Of a DNA stretch of 64,000 nucleotides, positions 35,701 to 47,830 are shown piece after piece. The stretch is from the NCBI GenBank assembly GCA_022747635.1, contig JAKTNV010000004.1, forward strand, positions 20,076,969 to 20,140,968. Direction: 5' to 3'. The notes under the pieces are model-generated. The model was given only the letters and a program-made list of their open reading frames with translations. It had not been told where the DNA came from and ran no database searches. This stretch comes from Hetaerina americana (lineage: Eukaryota; Arthropoda; Insecta; Odonata; Calopterygidae). The position numbers and the translations under genes are program-made. Each line of letters starts with the position of its first letter. The stretch's first letter is position 1.

Positions 35701-38470
35701 AAGCGCATCTGGACACTCAGAACGTGTATCTTGGAATCAGTCTTCGTGTTGGGGATGTTTCATTTATAATTCACGGCATTTATGAATGTCGTGTTACATC
35801 AATATAATTTATTATATAATTCCGTAGCCTAATGAAGTCCCATGTTGACCGGAAGGATTTCGGCTTCTAATCAAATCTATTTGAACAACCCCTTATCAAA
35901 TTCAATTGGCGCGATTTTCAGTCTACCAAAATTTTGCGTGAAACGCGAGGTGGCTGAGGGAAAGGAAATTGTCCCCCTTCCATGATGCATCACAGAACGT
36001 GATCAAATTGAGCTCGAGACACCTATTAACTAAATGTAATCAAATTGAGCTCTAACTGAACCTATGAAAAGCGAATTTTGTGTTGATGGATGACCGGAGA
36101 TGAATGGGCATAATTCTGTTGAATGCTACCTGTATGAATCACACGTTCATAAATCCCAAAGGTTGTGTGATATGTCAGGGCTTGGCTTCTATTAAACCCT
36201 ACGCTGAATGAAATTCGCAAACTGGGAGGTAGTTCTGCCACCTTCGATTTCACCAAATTATTCGTAATTTTTCTCACGAATGAAATCGTGTAGGGTAAGC
36301 TATTGACTAATTTTGTGATTGACGGAAGCCATTATGTATTTAAAAACTGGAATATATTGTATTACTAATATTTCTCTACGCATGTGAGTGTACATGGTGT
36401 CCATTGATATCTCTTATTAGCAATTTCCTACGACTGCTTGAAGTTTTATTTTGTTTCACGGATGGCAGAAATAACATAATTTTGCTGTGATCGTTAGTGA
36501 AGTTGAACGATGACTTAGCAACACACAATTGTTCTCTGTTTCTCTGAAGTTAAGCTGTAGTGTTTTCCTTTGAATTTTGAACAGGCGTGCTTGTGGGCAT
36601 CATAGGGCTTGGTTTTAGAGATTACTAGCTGCTAACTAGGATAAAAAGATAATTTAATCTACGTGCTTACTGAATGACGACGTATCTAGAGCACAAAACA
36701 TTCAGGCTGATTATGGCTGGCCTGCTTGCTTCTTCTATTATACTCATTGAGATTAAATCTTCCGCCGTTCACTGTCAAAAGTTTTAATGACAAGGGAATC
36801 ATAAGCATATTTTCCGCGTTCTCAATTTTGTTTCATTAATGCTAGTATATTATCCAGCATTTATATTGTGTTTTGGTGTTCCCTAACGGTCTGTCTTAGG
36901 AAAGTAAAATATAACTTTTGATATTTTATTTGCATACATTTCGTTTAGGATCTGCTTGTGGATTGATCATATGTCAACGTGGTGACCGTGGGCTTATCTT
37001 AACGGCCTGTTGTGAGTGCGGAGGTAGTTGGCATTTACGGCCGGCCGTTAGTATGAGACGTGGGATCCGTCGCCGTTTAGGTTCAGGCCAGCAAAAAATA
37101 CTGAGGGTGATGGCTTCTCTCTGGCCTGATACTACCTTGCAGGCGTTTTTCTGAACGATTTTTTAGGGTTAATAATCTCGGGAAAAGCTTTACCATGCAT
37201 TCTTGACAGTGGAGGTGCTAGATTCTGCTTGATATATTACTGTAATGAGTGTTTCCTCCGAAAAGTTGTCCATTCCTTAGCAAGGGTTCAGAGAAAAAAC
37301 ATTTTGAAAGTATCGCGTGTTGCAATACTCACAAAGGCATTTTTATTGCTTGCTATGAGAGGTTCTCGTTGAATAAAGACTTCGTCGGCAATTGGTGGAA
37401 AGATTTCTTTTTTATGATCTAGTCATTACAGCTTGTGTTTGGTAAGTTTTATCTTCTGTTTTTAAGACCTGAGTATTCCTGCGTTCAGTTGTCAAACCCT
37501 AACTAAACTAAATAATGGCATCTCATTCTAACAGATGTCCGCTTCGTAGCTTAGCTTTAATTTTGTTAGCCTCTGCCAATATTGTCAGTTGTGTTATAAA
37601 CCTAAATTATTTAACCAGTATATCTTCTGTAATACCTTTCTATAATTGATAAACTCTTGTTGACGATATCCATTCTGGTATTTCTTGGGAGGATTGGCCT
37701 AATTAAGGTATTTATGTTTCATTTACAGTTCTTTATTCTACTTAGGATATATAACCTACCATTATGCCTAGAAGCGCTATTCGCGCGTCTCTTTCACCAA
37801 TTTAAAACGACCCGGCATAAATGTGGATGGCAACTGTGTTTGACTCGGATACTTTACACCAAATGACTCAAGAAATAGGAGTTTGCTTCTTCGTATTTTA
37901 TGCATATATATATGCATGGAATAAGTAATATTGGTGTTACATGTTTATTACATTCATTTATCTATCGATAATATTTACTGTAAAAATGACTCGACAATAT
38001 ACTCAATAGGTTTTATAGAATCACAAAATGTCATCACTTGATTTTAACAGTATATTTTTAAGATTTGTTACGCATCCCTCGTGGAAAATACAATTATTAT
38101 CGTGAAAAAAGTTTGTCGACCGTCTAGATTTTTTCCTACGAGGTTTTCGGAACGTAGAATTATCTCCAGGGTGAAGATTGAAGTTTTCGTCGTCGGCGCT
38201 AATATTCTGTGTCTTGCCCAGTAATTGAATTACTGGAATCGAACTTTCATTGGGGTTTATCATTCAAATGTAATAATCGCCATCCGAGTTGGTGCCATTC
38301 CGAATCCATTAGCGCCGTCCGATTTCACCAGCGCGAGCTGCCTCCATCTTAATTCGCCCTCAAGACAATCTCCGCCTCACACCATGTTTGGAGCGATGCC
38401 CACACGCGCACAGGCTCACCGGCGGAAATCGAACTTTATGAGTTCTAAATTCCATCATTGACTTGGTATT
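32741..38470. other. No gene found; GC-rich patch at about 33.88-34.38 kb
   Basis: The sequence is mixed and AT-rich apart from a CpG-rich, pyrimidine-skewed patch at about 33880-34380. A 14-bp direct repeat atcaaattgagctc occurs at 36002-36015 and 36039-36052. The palindrome ccagtaattgaattactgg lies at 38218-38236. Frames up to 139 codons lack any family motif. Confidence 0.4.
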
Positions 38471-38479
38471 GTAGTGCTT

Positions 38480-38830
38480 GAATTATTTATTTGGAACCCG
38501 TTTTGGGTCTCTTACGTTGCCCGGCGACGGTGCCCCAGTTTTCGGCGATTGCGCACGACGCGGGGCGTGTGTATCTCCTCAAGGACTTCACGCCTGGAGC
38601 GTTCGCGGCCAATTATTCCGGGGAGGCAATTTGCACTCCTCTCCCTTCCCCTCCTCCTCGGCCCCCTCAGTCCCCCCGCCCTAGAGAGAAAGAATACAGC
38701 CCCTCCCCGAGACGGTCTAATCTTTTTCGTTTCGCTTTTATCTGGTCTGTCGCTCTTGCTCCTTAGCTGCGATCAAGATGGTCGAGATCCCGCGGCCCCC
38801 CCCCCCCCCGGAGGGGCATCATGTGTGGCA
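38480..38830. other. CpG-rich tract ending in a poly-C run
   Basis: A GC-rich, C-skewed stretch ends in a run of about 14 C at 38796-38809. Overlapping plus-strand frames in three phases reflect composition only. Confidence 0.45.
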
Positions 38831-41800
38831 AGGCTTCAGATGTTAGTCATGGTGGTATTTTTCTCGTGTTTCAAAGCTTTCAGTGCGTGAGTCGAATTGC
38901 GACCATTATACAAGTAAATACACATAAGATGTCGGGCACCATCAGATAAAAGTTATGGTAAATGATAAATAATCACACGTCGTGCCGTATAACATTTGCT
39001 TAGATTTCATTTTACTAGGTCTTGCATATTATCCTTGGGCGATTCTTAGTTTCATATTCACTTTTTCTGTGATGAAAAAAATGCGACGGACTTCCTTTAT
39101 CATATTTCCACCACGATTTTATATTTTACGTTTTCCAATGTAGCTTCTTTGAATTTGGAGTGACTTGCGTTTTAAGCGTTGAAGAATAGATTGGTAGATA
39201 TAGTAGGGACGAGCAAAATTATCAAAATTTAGTTTTTCAATCACCATCACAGTGTTATCAATTGTTAACGTGTTCCAATGTATAGTTGCCATCACCTTCG
39301 TTTGGTATTTTCGCCGATTCACATCAATCATAAATCTCCTGTAAAAAGAAAACCGTGAGCGTTGCGTAACGATACCCTATTTATTTGACAAACGGAACTC
39401 GCCTCGTTTAAAAATAATTTATGGGACAACTATTAAGGAATGCATAAATCTCTATAAAATCAGAGGTGAATGAGTATGATCATGCAATTAATAACTTCAT
39501 CCCAAGCAGTAAACAAAGGGAAGCCTAGCACTCCCTTGCCGTCATGATTTTATCTCGGGCGGAAAACTTACGTTATCGAATTCAAGGTCTATGCCATAAG
39601 CATTTTGCGGAGTTACGCAATGGAGCATTAAGCGTGAATGGGTATGAGCAGCGGCGCGAAGAATTCGTGCGCCCTTACACGCTCACGGCAGCAAGCGTTG
39701 TTCAAAGTCGTCGTCTGTCATAGTTAGGCGTCGAGCGACTGCCGGACCGAATGGCGTTGAAGTGACCTCGGTGGTCAACGATCTGTTGAGCTCTATGAGG
39801 CGTGTTTGTGACAGTTAGTACTCCGCTGTCTCGTGCGAATGTTCCACGCAAGTTAATCTGGGCCCGTCCATGCTATCGCATCATTTCCCAATGCCGAATT
39901 AGGAACGAGAGAGTATCCGTCGCAACAGTATAATTCATGATATTGTATGTAAAAATTCGAACAACTCAATAGGATATTGAGTTTTTAATCCTCGTATGTG
40001 GGAATTAAAGTGTATTAGGGAGATTATTCGACTTGCCCGTTTCATTCATTTTTAGAGTAAAAATCGTTCAGTAAATATATTGGGTTTGGTATAGAAAAGT
40101 TTTAATTTATGAATCTAAATGGTGTGACGTGAGGGATGCCAGTCGTTAAAAACGGTCCAATAAAAATGATTAAAAATGGTCATAGCGTGTCACCAAGTGT
40201 CGAAGGTAACGAACCTGGTATGGGAATAAGCTGAGAAAAGATATACCATCCGATTGATTTGATCACAGAATATTTACCGTGGGGTTCATATGTTAAGTTG
40301 AATAGATTATTCTTAGTTACAAGTTATTCTTAGTGCACAAGTTAATGTCAATCATTTACCTAGCAGTCTACATGTGTGAAATTAATGAAATAGCTGCCAG
40401 AACCAATGGATAATGAGAGACCTTTTCGCTCACGAACAATACGTGATAACAGCCACTTGAAGGGCCTTACTCCTCATCCAAATCCCAGAATCCATTTTCC
40501 GTTTCCCAGCCCTTGTGGTGGTTATCCACTTGCCAGGGCTTCTAAGAGGTTATGATAACATGCAAACCAACCTTCGCTTGGGACGGGCGCTGTTAAATTA
40601 GTGAGAAAGGTTTATTAAATTCCTTCCCTATTTGCAAAAAATAATGCTATACGTATGTTTAGTTTATTTTGTCAGGTTTTGTTGAAAATTTATGAAAGAT
40701 TGTTTTTAAGGTTAATACACTGCACAGAAATTTAAATTTGGAAATTAAATCGAGAATTAAGTTTCGAATTCACAGTGTTCTCTCATCTCCTTCGGTATTT
40801 TGGATTTTCGCCTTCCAATAGGTTTCTTTTCACTAGTAATCAAGTTTATACTCTCGAATTGCAAACACGGTCAGTGTTTTACTATAGGAAGGTTCTGTAT
40901 TCGTTGGATACCGAATCGCCCCTGATATCCTGCAAATGCCTCCCCGTTGATGAAGTGTGGCTTTTGAATGTACTCGTACACTTTCCGGATTGAGTGTTGA
41001 GTGATGCAGGGGTGAAAAAGCGAGAGGTGGGTTAGTGTTGGTGGAAAGAGCACACAGAAAAGGTTACCCAGGGGTCGCGTTCGCCCGTGGCTCTCCCAAC
41101 GGGGGGGGGGGGGAAGGAGAAATGCCGTTGCCCCGTCCTCTACTTTCACTGAGTATGCCGAAGTTTAAAACCGTAGTTAAAAGCCGCCTAGTGCCGAACA
41201 CCTACGCCTCGGGGAAGGTGTTTTTACAAGGGAGTCTTATCAAGGAAATGCGTTATTTTTTGCTGTATTTCGCGTAGGTTCCTTCATTCTCATCAAGGCG
41301 AAATGAGATTCTTTTCCGGGTTTCGTGAGTATACCATAGACCCGTGGGCACAATCACACGTCTTAATTAAATATGGAAATTTCATTTCCTTGTAAATAAA
41401 CGCTCGTTCTAGTCGCTGTCACGGTTTGATGAGCGAATGGTGACGTCAAGTTGGAGGGGTCACCGCCGTCTTTCAGCGCATGCTGTTCAATTGGAAATAT
41501 TCATTGAGCCATGGAATAAGGGTGTAGCTGCATTCCATCAATTTCATGCGGTTCAGTTTTTCCGTGCCGTTCTTCCGCGTTGAAATTTTCGTGCTCTTAC
41601 GGTCAAGACTTTACTTGAGTCAGTTTCAGGCGTATTTGGACCGTTGGCTTTCACTCGCAGTGTTTTCGAAACGTGACATAATGTTCGATTTAACTGCAGA
41701 TTGCCAACGGCTGTAACGAAATGATATAGTATGGTATAATGGTACTCGGAAAAGATTGTGAATTACGTTTTCACTTGTGTCATTTTGAACTCTTTTTGGG

Positions 41801-44800
41801 GTTTACGATCATTATCATTTCTTAAAGTGTCGGGACATTAAGTGGTCCTAAAAGATATATCGAGAAGATAAATCACATTGCTAATATTTTTATGGTTTTC
41901 TATCATTTTTCATCTTACTTTTGCGTTGGTGTGCAGTTGCCTTTTCTTGAAAACGCTTCAATCGAAAACTTTGCCTATATTATTTGAAGGGAATCACATT
42001 TATTGATGAAAATAAATATTTTCACATAATTGCGATTATAAAATTATGGCGTGATAATGATTTAGTTGGCGTACCATTCGTTAAAATGTTATAAATACTT
42101 TACGGCCGACTGTGTTGACTAATTTCTCTCTTCCTTCGGTGCGGTATATTAAATATCACTTGTCCTTTAAAGTCTTTAAAGTTAGATTCCAAGTTAAAAC
42201 AAGTATTTATAGTAGGCTGCAATGGAATTACTCAATTCTCTCCTTAAAGAAAGACACTGGTAAAGTAGTGTCTAATATTAAAGACTTCGTATAGTTATAT
42301 TAATATCATATCAGAAATCCGAATAATATACATTTTTTGCTTAATTTAATTCAATTTCTAACCCGGAAATAGCGCCTTGCGTCTAAACGCATGGTTTTTT
42401 ATCTGATAGGCACATTGTAAAATTGAATTTTGGGAAGCAGTTCTCTCTGTGTGAAATTTAAAGATACCATTATTTCTTTACCGCATTGGTTTTTATAAAT
42501 GCATGATTAATTATCATCCTCTCTTTTGGTGCTATTCATCCTGCGTTTTTGTTCACAGACTTCTTGCGGCAATGCCCTTCGGAGGACGCGGATCGTCTCC
42601 CTTTCGCGTGATGGCTGCGGAGCGTTCCCCCCTTCCTCTCTCCACACCCACGCGCCCCCATGCTTTCATCGCCGACCCGTTTCCTTGCCTCCACCACCCG
42701 CGCTCCTTCGATTCATTGCCTTCTCATTTCCTCAAGCAATATTTTACGGCTCTAGCCGAGTACTCTTACCCAAGTCGCAAGTGTTGTCTCGTGGTGCTTG
42801 ATATGTATATTCTTAGCCGAGACACGGGGAGAAATCTCATTTTAAGTGATCGCCGCTAAAAGACTATCCTTCATCCGAGTCATTAATTTGCTACCGGTTA
42901 AAGTTTTATGAGGTTTAAAGTCCTCTCGTTGTTCACATTACCATCTTTCCTCATGGCTCTTTTAAAACTAAGTGGATATATACCTGGAAGAATAAGTTGT
43001 TTTCCTTGTCATTCATTGTATCCTCGTGTTATATTGGGTTATAATTAGTGATAGTTCCTTTCTTTCACTCTTCCAGTTTTGGACTTTCGTAACACGCATA
43101 CTTTTTTGAACATTTCCATTTCGCTTTGACTTATATTCCTCGTGTCTTGAATCGTCCATCGACGTGAGTGATGCGACATGTCTGCTGTTTGTGTCCGTCC
43201 GATTTCTGATGCTACTTAGGCCAATTATTTTCGATTGAACATTTTTTTCGACCGGATGTTAGTATTCTTCTTTGTACGCCAACGTTCTGGTCTTGATTAT
43301 CAAAGATATAATTTATGGTGACATCTTCTTGAATGAGGTGAAAGTGATGTTGCACAAATTGCAGGAACTTTGTTGTCCTAGCTCGTTGCCCGGGTATTTG
43401 GCGTTTGCGTCGCCACGGAGGCTGAAACTCAAAAGTTTTTTATCTCTCTGCGTATAAGTGAATTTTTTGATGTAAGGGCAGTTCTCATAGTAGTAATTCG
43501 AATGAGTAAAGTCTTTTCAAAGTGCATATTATGTAAAGTGGCTTTCCGATTTTAATGAGATCAAGCAAGTTTGGTGGGCTATTTTGTAACAAATCAATTA
43601 AAATCGGAAGTCTGTTCCACAGTTACAGGTAAAACATATTTACGAATTTGTTACAGTTATAAAAATACGATTTACCGTACTGTTAACTCCGAAAATTTTG
43701 AAAACTATCTCGAACTGTAGATTTGTGATTTAATCGAGGGCTGTTTAATTAAGATTGACAAGAAATCTTTTATTTGCACAATGAGTTGTGTAACTTTGTG
43801 TAATTTAATTTTTGTTATTTATTCCACGTGCTGGTAAAATTGCAACGACCGAGGAGACTGAAGGATGGGAATACAGGTTAACCTTTGGAATATTGAGTGG
43901 TCCGTCGAAGTAAAATAGCTTTTTATTTGTTAGCTCAATGCGTAATGCATATGTGGTGCAAGTTTTATTTATTCGACTCTGGATAGAGTGGAACTACAAC
44001 AAGTTATGCGAAGAGAAAATTTATGATCACTCTTCATTGAAAATCCCTCGTAGATTTGTTTTTGAAAATTGCCGTGTATTATTAAATGATATCATTGCAT
44101 CATGAGTGAAAAAGTTTCCTTTCACATTGACTTCGTAGCTTATGCAGTGTTTCTGAATATTTCAACCGCATTGGAAGTGTTGGGTAATTTCCACGAGAAA
44201 TAAAATATTCATATGCAAGTGTTGTAATTTTTTTCTCGTAATATCGTACGAAATTTTGTTCGCGGAATTTCCGTGTAATGGTTTTTACTGTAGCATTGAA
44301 TAGAGCTGATTGTTATGCAAATTACTTTAATGGTTCTCATTTTTGTTCTGTTAAAACTATAATTGGTAATGGGAAAATATTCTTAAAACCCGAAGACAAT
44401 GTAACCAGATTTCTTTATTGGTTTAATTTAGCATGTGTAACTATTTGATAGAGAAAGCTCTTTTTAAAACGGCGGCCAGAAATTAAGAAATGGCTTCTCA
44501 TTAAACGATTGCATGAATTCATTATTGACACGGCTGGAATCATGAATGAGAGCAGTAATTTTTCTTGCGTGTGCTTAGCTAATTCATTACCTTGTACGTT
44601 CTGCCGGATGAAATCGGGATTAAATGAATTATATTTTGCACCCATTTCTCATATGACACGTTCCCAGATTTTCCTTCGGAACCTTTCGCGTAAATTCGCA
44701 AGTGATTCCTCTCGGTTTCATAAGTGGGTTATGTAAGGTCTTTTTAGTGAAGGAGAAAGGAGTACGTTTTGTAACTCGTCACTTGAGTGCACATTTAAGA

Positions 44801-45580
44801 GCCAGCTGTCTGGCGCTATTCTCACTGTTTGGAACACTTGCTTGCCTTGTGTTTATAAAAAAAAATATTATTACCCGTCTGCGCATTCTGAAGTCGACCC
44901 CAAGCATTCCTTCCTTCACTCCTCTCACCCCATTTCCTCCTCCCCCAAGACTATTTTATTTACATTAGGGATATCCTATTGTTCTCACCGCCCGTATTGA
45001 TTTACTTACCGGGGGCGCGATTCCGATCTCCGTACCTCGCCGAGAACAGCCGGAACGCCTTCTTGCATGTGCAAGTATACATATTGAAATGAAATGAAAT
45101 AATTTACTTTGCAAGTATACACCTCGGGATTCCGGATGCACGAAATCCGATTCAGTCTGATATCCTCAAGTCACCGCCATAACCTCATGTATATTTGCAA
45201 GGCGGAAGAAGTATTCGACCTAACTTGTCCACGTGTTGATTTTACGCATGATGGTGCGTTTTTATTTTCGCTCCAGAGTTTTTAGGCATGAAACGGTGTC
45301 AGAATTTGTATACCTGCTCTGATTAATCCAGTGCTTTCCTGCCTTTCTGTTATTTACTCGTCAAACATGTTTCAGTGTGTTCCTTTTTTATCTTAGGCTC
45401 GTTGACGCTCTAATTTCTTGTTAGGTTACGGATGTCGCATGCCTTATGTCGGGAATACTGTTTATATTTTATTAAGAATGTTTGATGATGTTGGGGATAC
45501 TCCATAATAATTTAGTGCACCAGTTAAATATGATCATCGTGAAAAGATGACTTGTTGTATATGATATATTAATAAGGTTG

Positions 45581-45631
45581 TTCGACCGCATATGTTCACC
45601 TTATTTAGTTCGACCAAATGTGTTCACCTAA
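45581..45631. repeat. Two-unit direct repeat, 28-bp period
   Basis: ttcgaccgcatatgttcacc at 45581 and ttcgaccaaatgtgttcacc at 45609 are near-identical. They lie about 70 bp from the inverted-repeat candidate at 45703. Confidence 0.7.
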
Positions 45632-45702
45632 TTAGTAGGTCCTTTAATTCGGAATTCGACGAAAGTTTCGCTGATCCGTCCTCTCAATTCGGTATAAACT
45701 CT

Positions 45703-45879
45703 CCATGAAAGGTCCTTTGAGTGATTATTTTAATAATATTACAATAATACTTCCTTTGAATGATGATTTGAATAATTTTAGCTCTTGTCCAGGTGATAAC
45801 TATTTAACTATTAAGAATGAGTGGTAACACTGTCACAATTACTCAAGAATAAGAAAAGTGAAAATTGGACCTTTCATGG
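45703..45879. mobile_element. Possible small MITE with 13-bp inverted ends
   Basis: ccatgaaaggtcc at 45703-45715 is exactly inverted at 45867-45879, enclosing an AT-rich 177-bp segment without coding capacity. No clear target duplication is visible, so this could be coincidental. Confidence 0.3.
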
Positions 45880-46880
45880 GGCATTACGAATTTTATACTC
45901 TCGCTTATTGAGTTGAAAATTTTTCATAAACTTCATATACAATGAAAATTAGGTTAAGATATAATCAAAATTTTCACTCTGAACACTTTATTTAGGGTTC
46001 TGCTCGAGTAAAATTAGCTTAGCTCTATTTGCTCTAGTGATCTCAGCCAATTTCCGTCCTTATAGAGCTCTCGTCCTTAAACTTAAGCTGAGGTTAGTCG
46101 GGAAAGAGAATGAATACCTATTACATCTCGAAAAATTGTGGTAACAGTGTTGAATACAATTATTTTTCAGTATTAGTGTCACGATGTCAATTTTATTGAA
46201 ACACTGAACTACAATAGAAGCTTAGCCAATGTCAAATATTAGAAAGTTTGTGTATCTTTCTAAAAAGAATAATGGTGATGGAATACTAGAGTCAAAGAAG
46301 AAGAAATAATCTAGTCGTAAAGACTGATTCGGTTACATTTTATACTGAATACGTAATTTTAATTAACATGGAACATTAAATTTCCTTATTCACTATATTT
46401 TATCGTTGTTATTTATCTGATTCCCGCGAAAGTTCATGCGGAGGGATTCCCTTTTTATTTGTTTATAATGTGAGGAAATTGAATCATTGACATCCTGTAG
46501 TCTTCATGTCAGTTCATTGCTGATCGGCTGGGCATTTTGCTGTGTAGCGAATGAAAGGAATTTTGTTTTTCAAGAACTTGGATATGAGAAATTTTGACCT
46601 TTGTTTACGATGAAACTGCAGTCGGTCCATTAACGACATGGATACCATTGTGAATGGCAAAATGTTCTCGTACTGGGGTCGTTCTTGGGCGACCGCATCA
46701 TTCTCATTTTTTATTGGAATCTTGGCGAATGAAACAGTTCGAATATTTCAAAGTATCGCGTCGAGAATTCCTGTTCAGGTGACCGACCGTATCCTCGTGC
46801 AGAAATCGAACAGCTGAAAGATACCCTGCGCTTTGATCGCGGTTCGGTCATTACTGGGTATTCGCTGAGAAAATCGTCGT

Positions 46881-47830
46881 AAATCGTAGCGTTCACTGCA
46901 CAGGAAATGTGCGTACCGCATGCGATTGCGCAATTAAATGTGCGGACGTGTGCGTGCGGTGTATGAAACGGGTTTCGGAGCGGCAGTGCTCCCCTTCGCC
47001 CCAAGAGGGACTCCGCCCTGCCTTGAAAGGTCGGAAGGGACTGCGTCGAATCTAATATTTCAATATGCCTCCTCTCTCTCTCTTTCTTTCTCCTTTCCCC
47101 GCTCCTTATCCCCCCTTCGTCGTTGAACCACCGCCCGTGGCTTTTCTCGAGGCACACCCTACGGCTTTTGGATCAGGAGATGCCGGGTGCCTCCAGCGGT
47201 TGGGCCCTCTTTCGGGGTGCACCTTCCATTCTCGCCACCCGTCCACCGAGCCCCATGCAGATGAATTAATGAACGACCTCTGGAGTGGGGTGTAAGCGTT
47301 GTCATCCTGTGAGGCGCGCAGTCCCCGTGCATGCTTGTCACTGACTTCCATCCGGTCGTCTCCAGGCACGAGGCCTTCCTATATCCCCTCCTTTCCATTG
47401 CTCACTGCACGACTAAGTGTTTTAAAAGAGTTCGAGGGGTTTCGCGGACAGGCAAGTGACCGGCGTTGTGTAACGAGCTGCTCTGCTATTTGTGTTTTGC
47501 CTCCCCTCGCATTTGCCTACCCGGCCCCCGCCTCACTTCAACCTTAATCCTCCCCGTCCCGTCCTTCCCATAAGAGCACCTCACTGTCCCCCGTCACGCA
47601 AAGTGCTCGCCCTTATAAGGTCAATGCGATCGTCAATTTTTCCTTAGGCGGTCCGAGGGGGGGCGCTGGACGAGGAGGAAAGTGGTTGGTGGAAGGGGGC
47701 ACTGTACCGGTCTACAGTGCGAGTTGGTAAGTTGCGTGATGCTCGTGATGCTGCGTGCGCCCCACTGTTCGATGCACGCCCCCCGTCCACTGGAGCTTAC
47801 CTCATCTTGACGGGAAACTTCGGAAGATTG
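46881..47830. other. Longest CpG-rich tract in the right half
   Basis: This region of about 950 bp is CpG-dense and C/T-skewed, with a (CT)n run near 47070-47088. Overlapping frames occur on both strands (for example 46711-47157 minus), none with a recognisable domain. It is a candidate regulatory region or first exon of something unseen. Confidence 0.4.

Larger units (their letters stand above)
38831..46880. other. No gene found; small repeats near 45.6-45.9 kb
   Basis: Mostly AT-rich. There is a run of about 14 G at 41100-41113 and a short CpG-rich patch at about 42570-42740. A minus-strand frame at 39119-39331 follows a plausible acceptor (CTTTTTACAG), but it has no recognisable motif and no good donor. 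Confidence 0.4.

Noticed and set aside
39119..39331. Minus-strand frame after an acceptor-like CTTTTTACAG
   Set aside because: No family motif, no convincing donor, and it ends in a stop; kept only as a remark.
46711..47157. 148-residue minus-strand frame as a possible 5' exon of the fibrinogen-related gene
   Set aside because: No signal peptide, no coiled coil and no donor in the needed phase.
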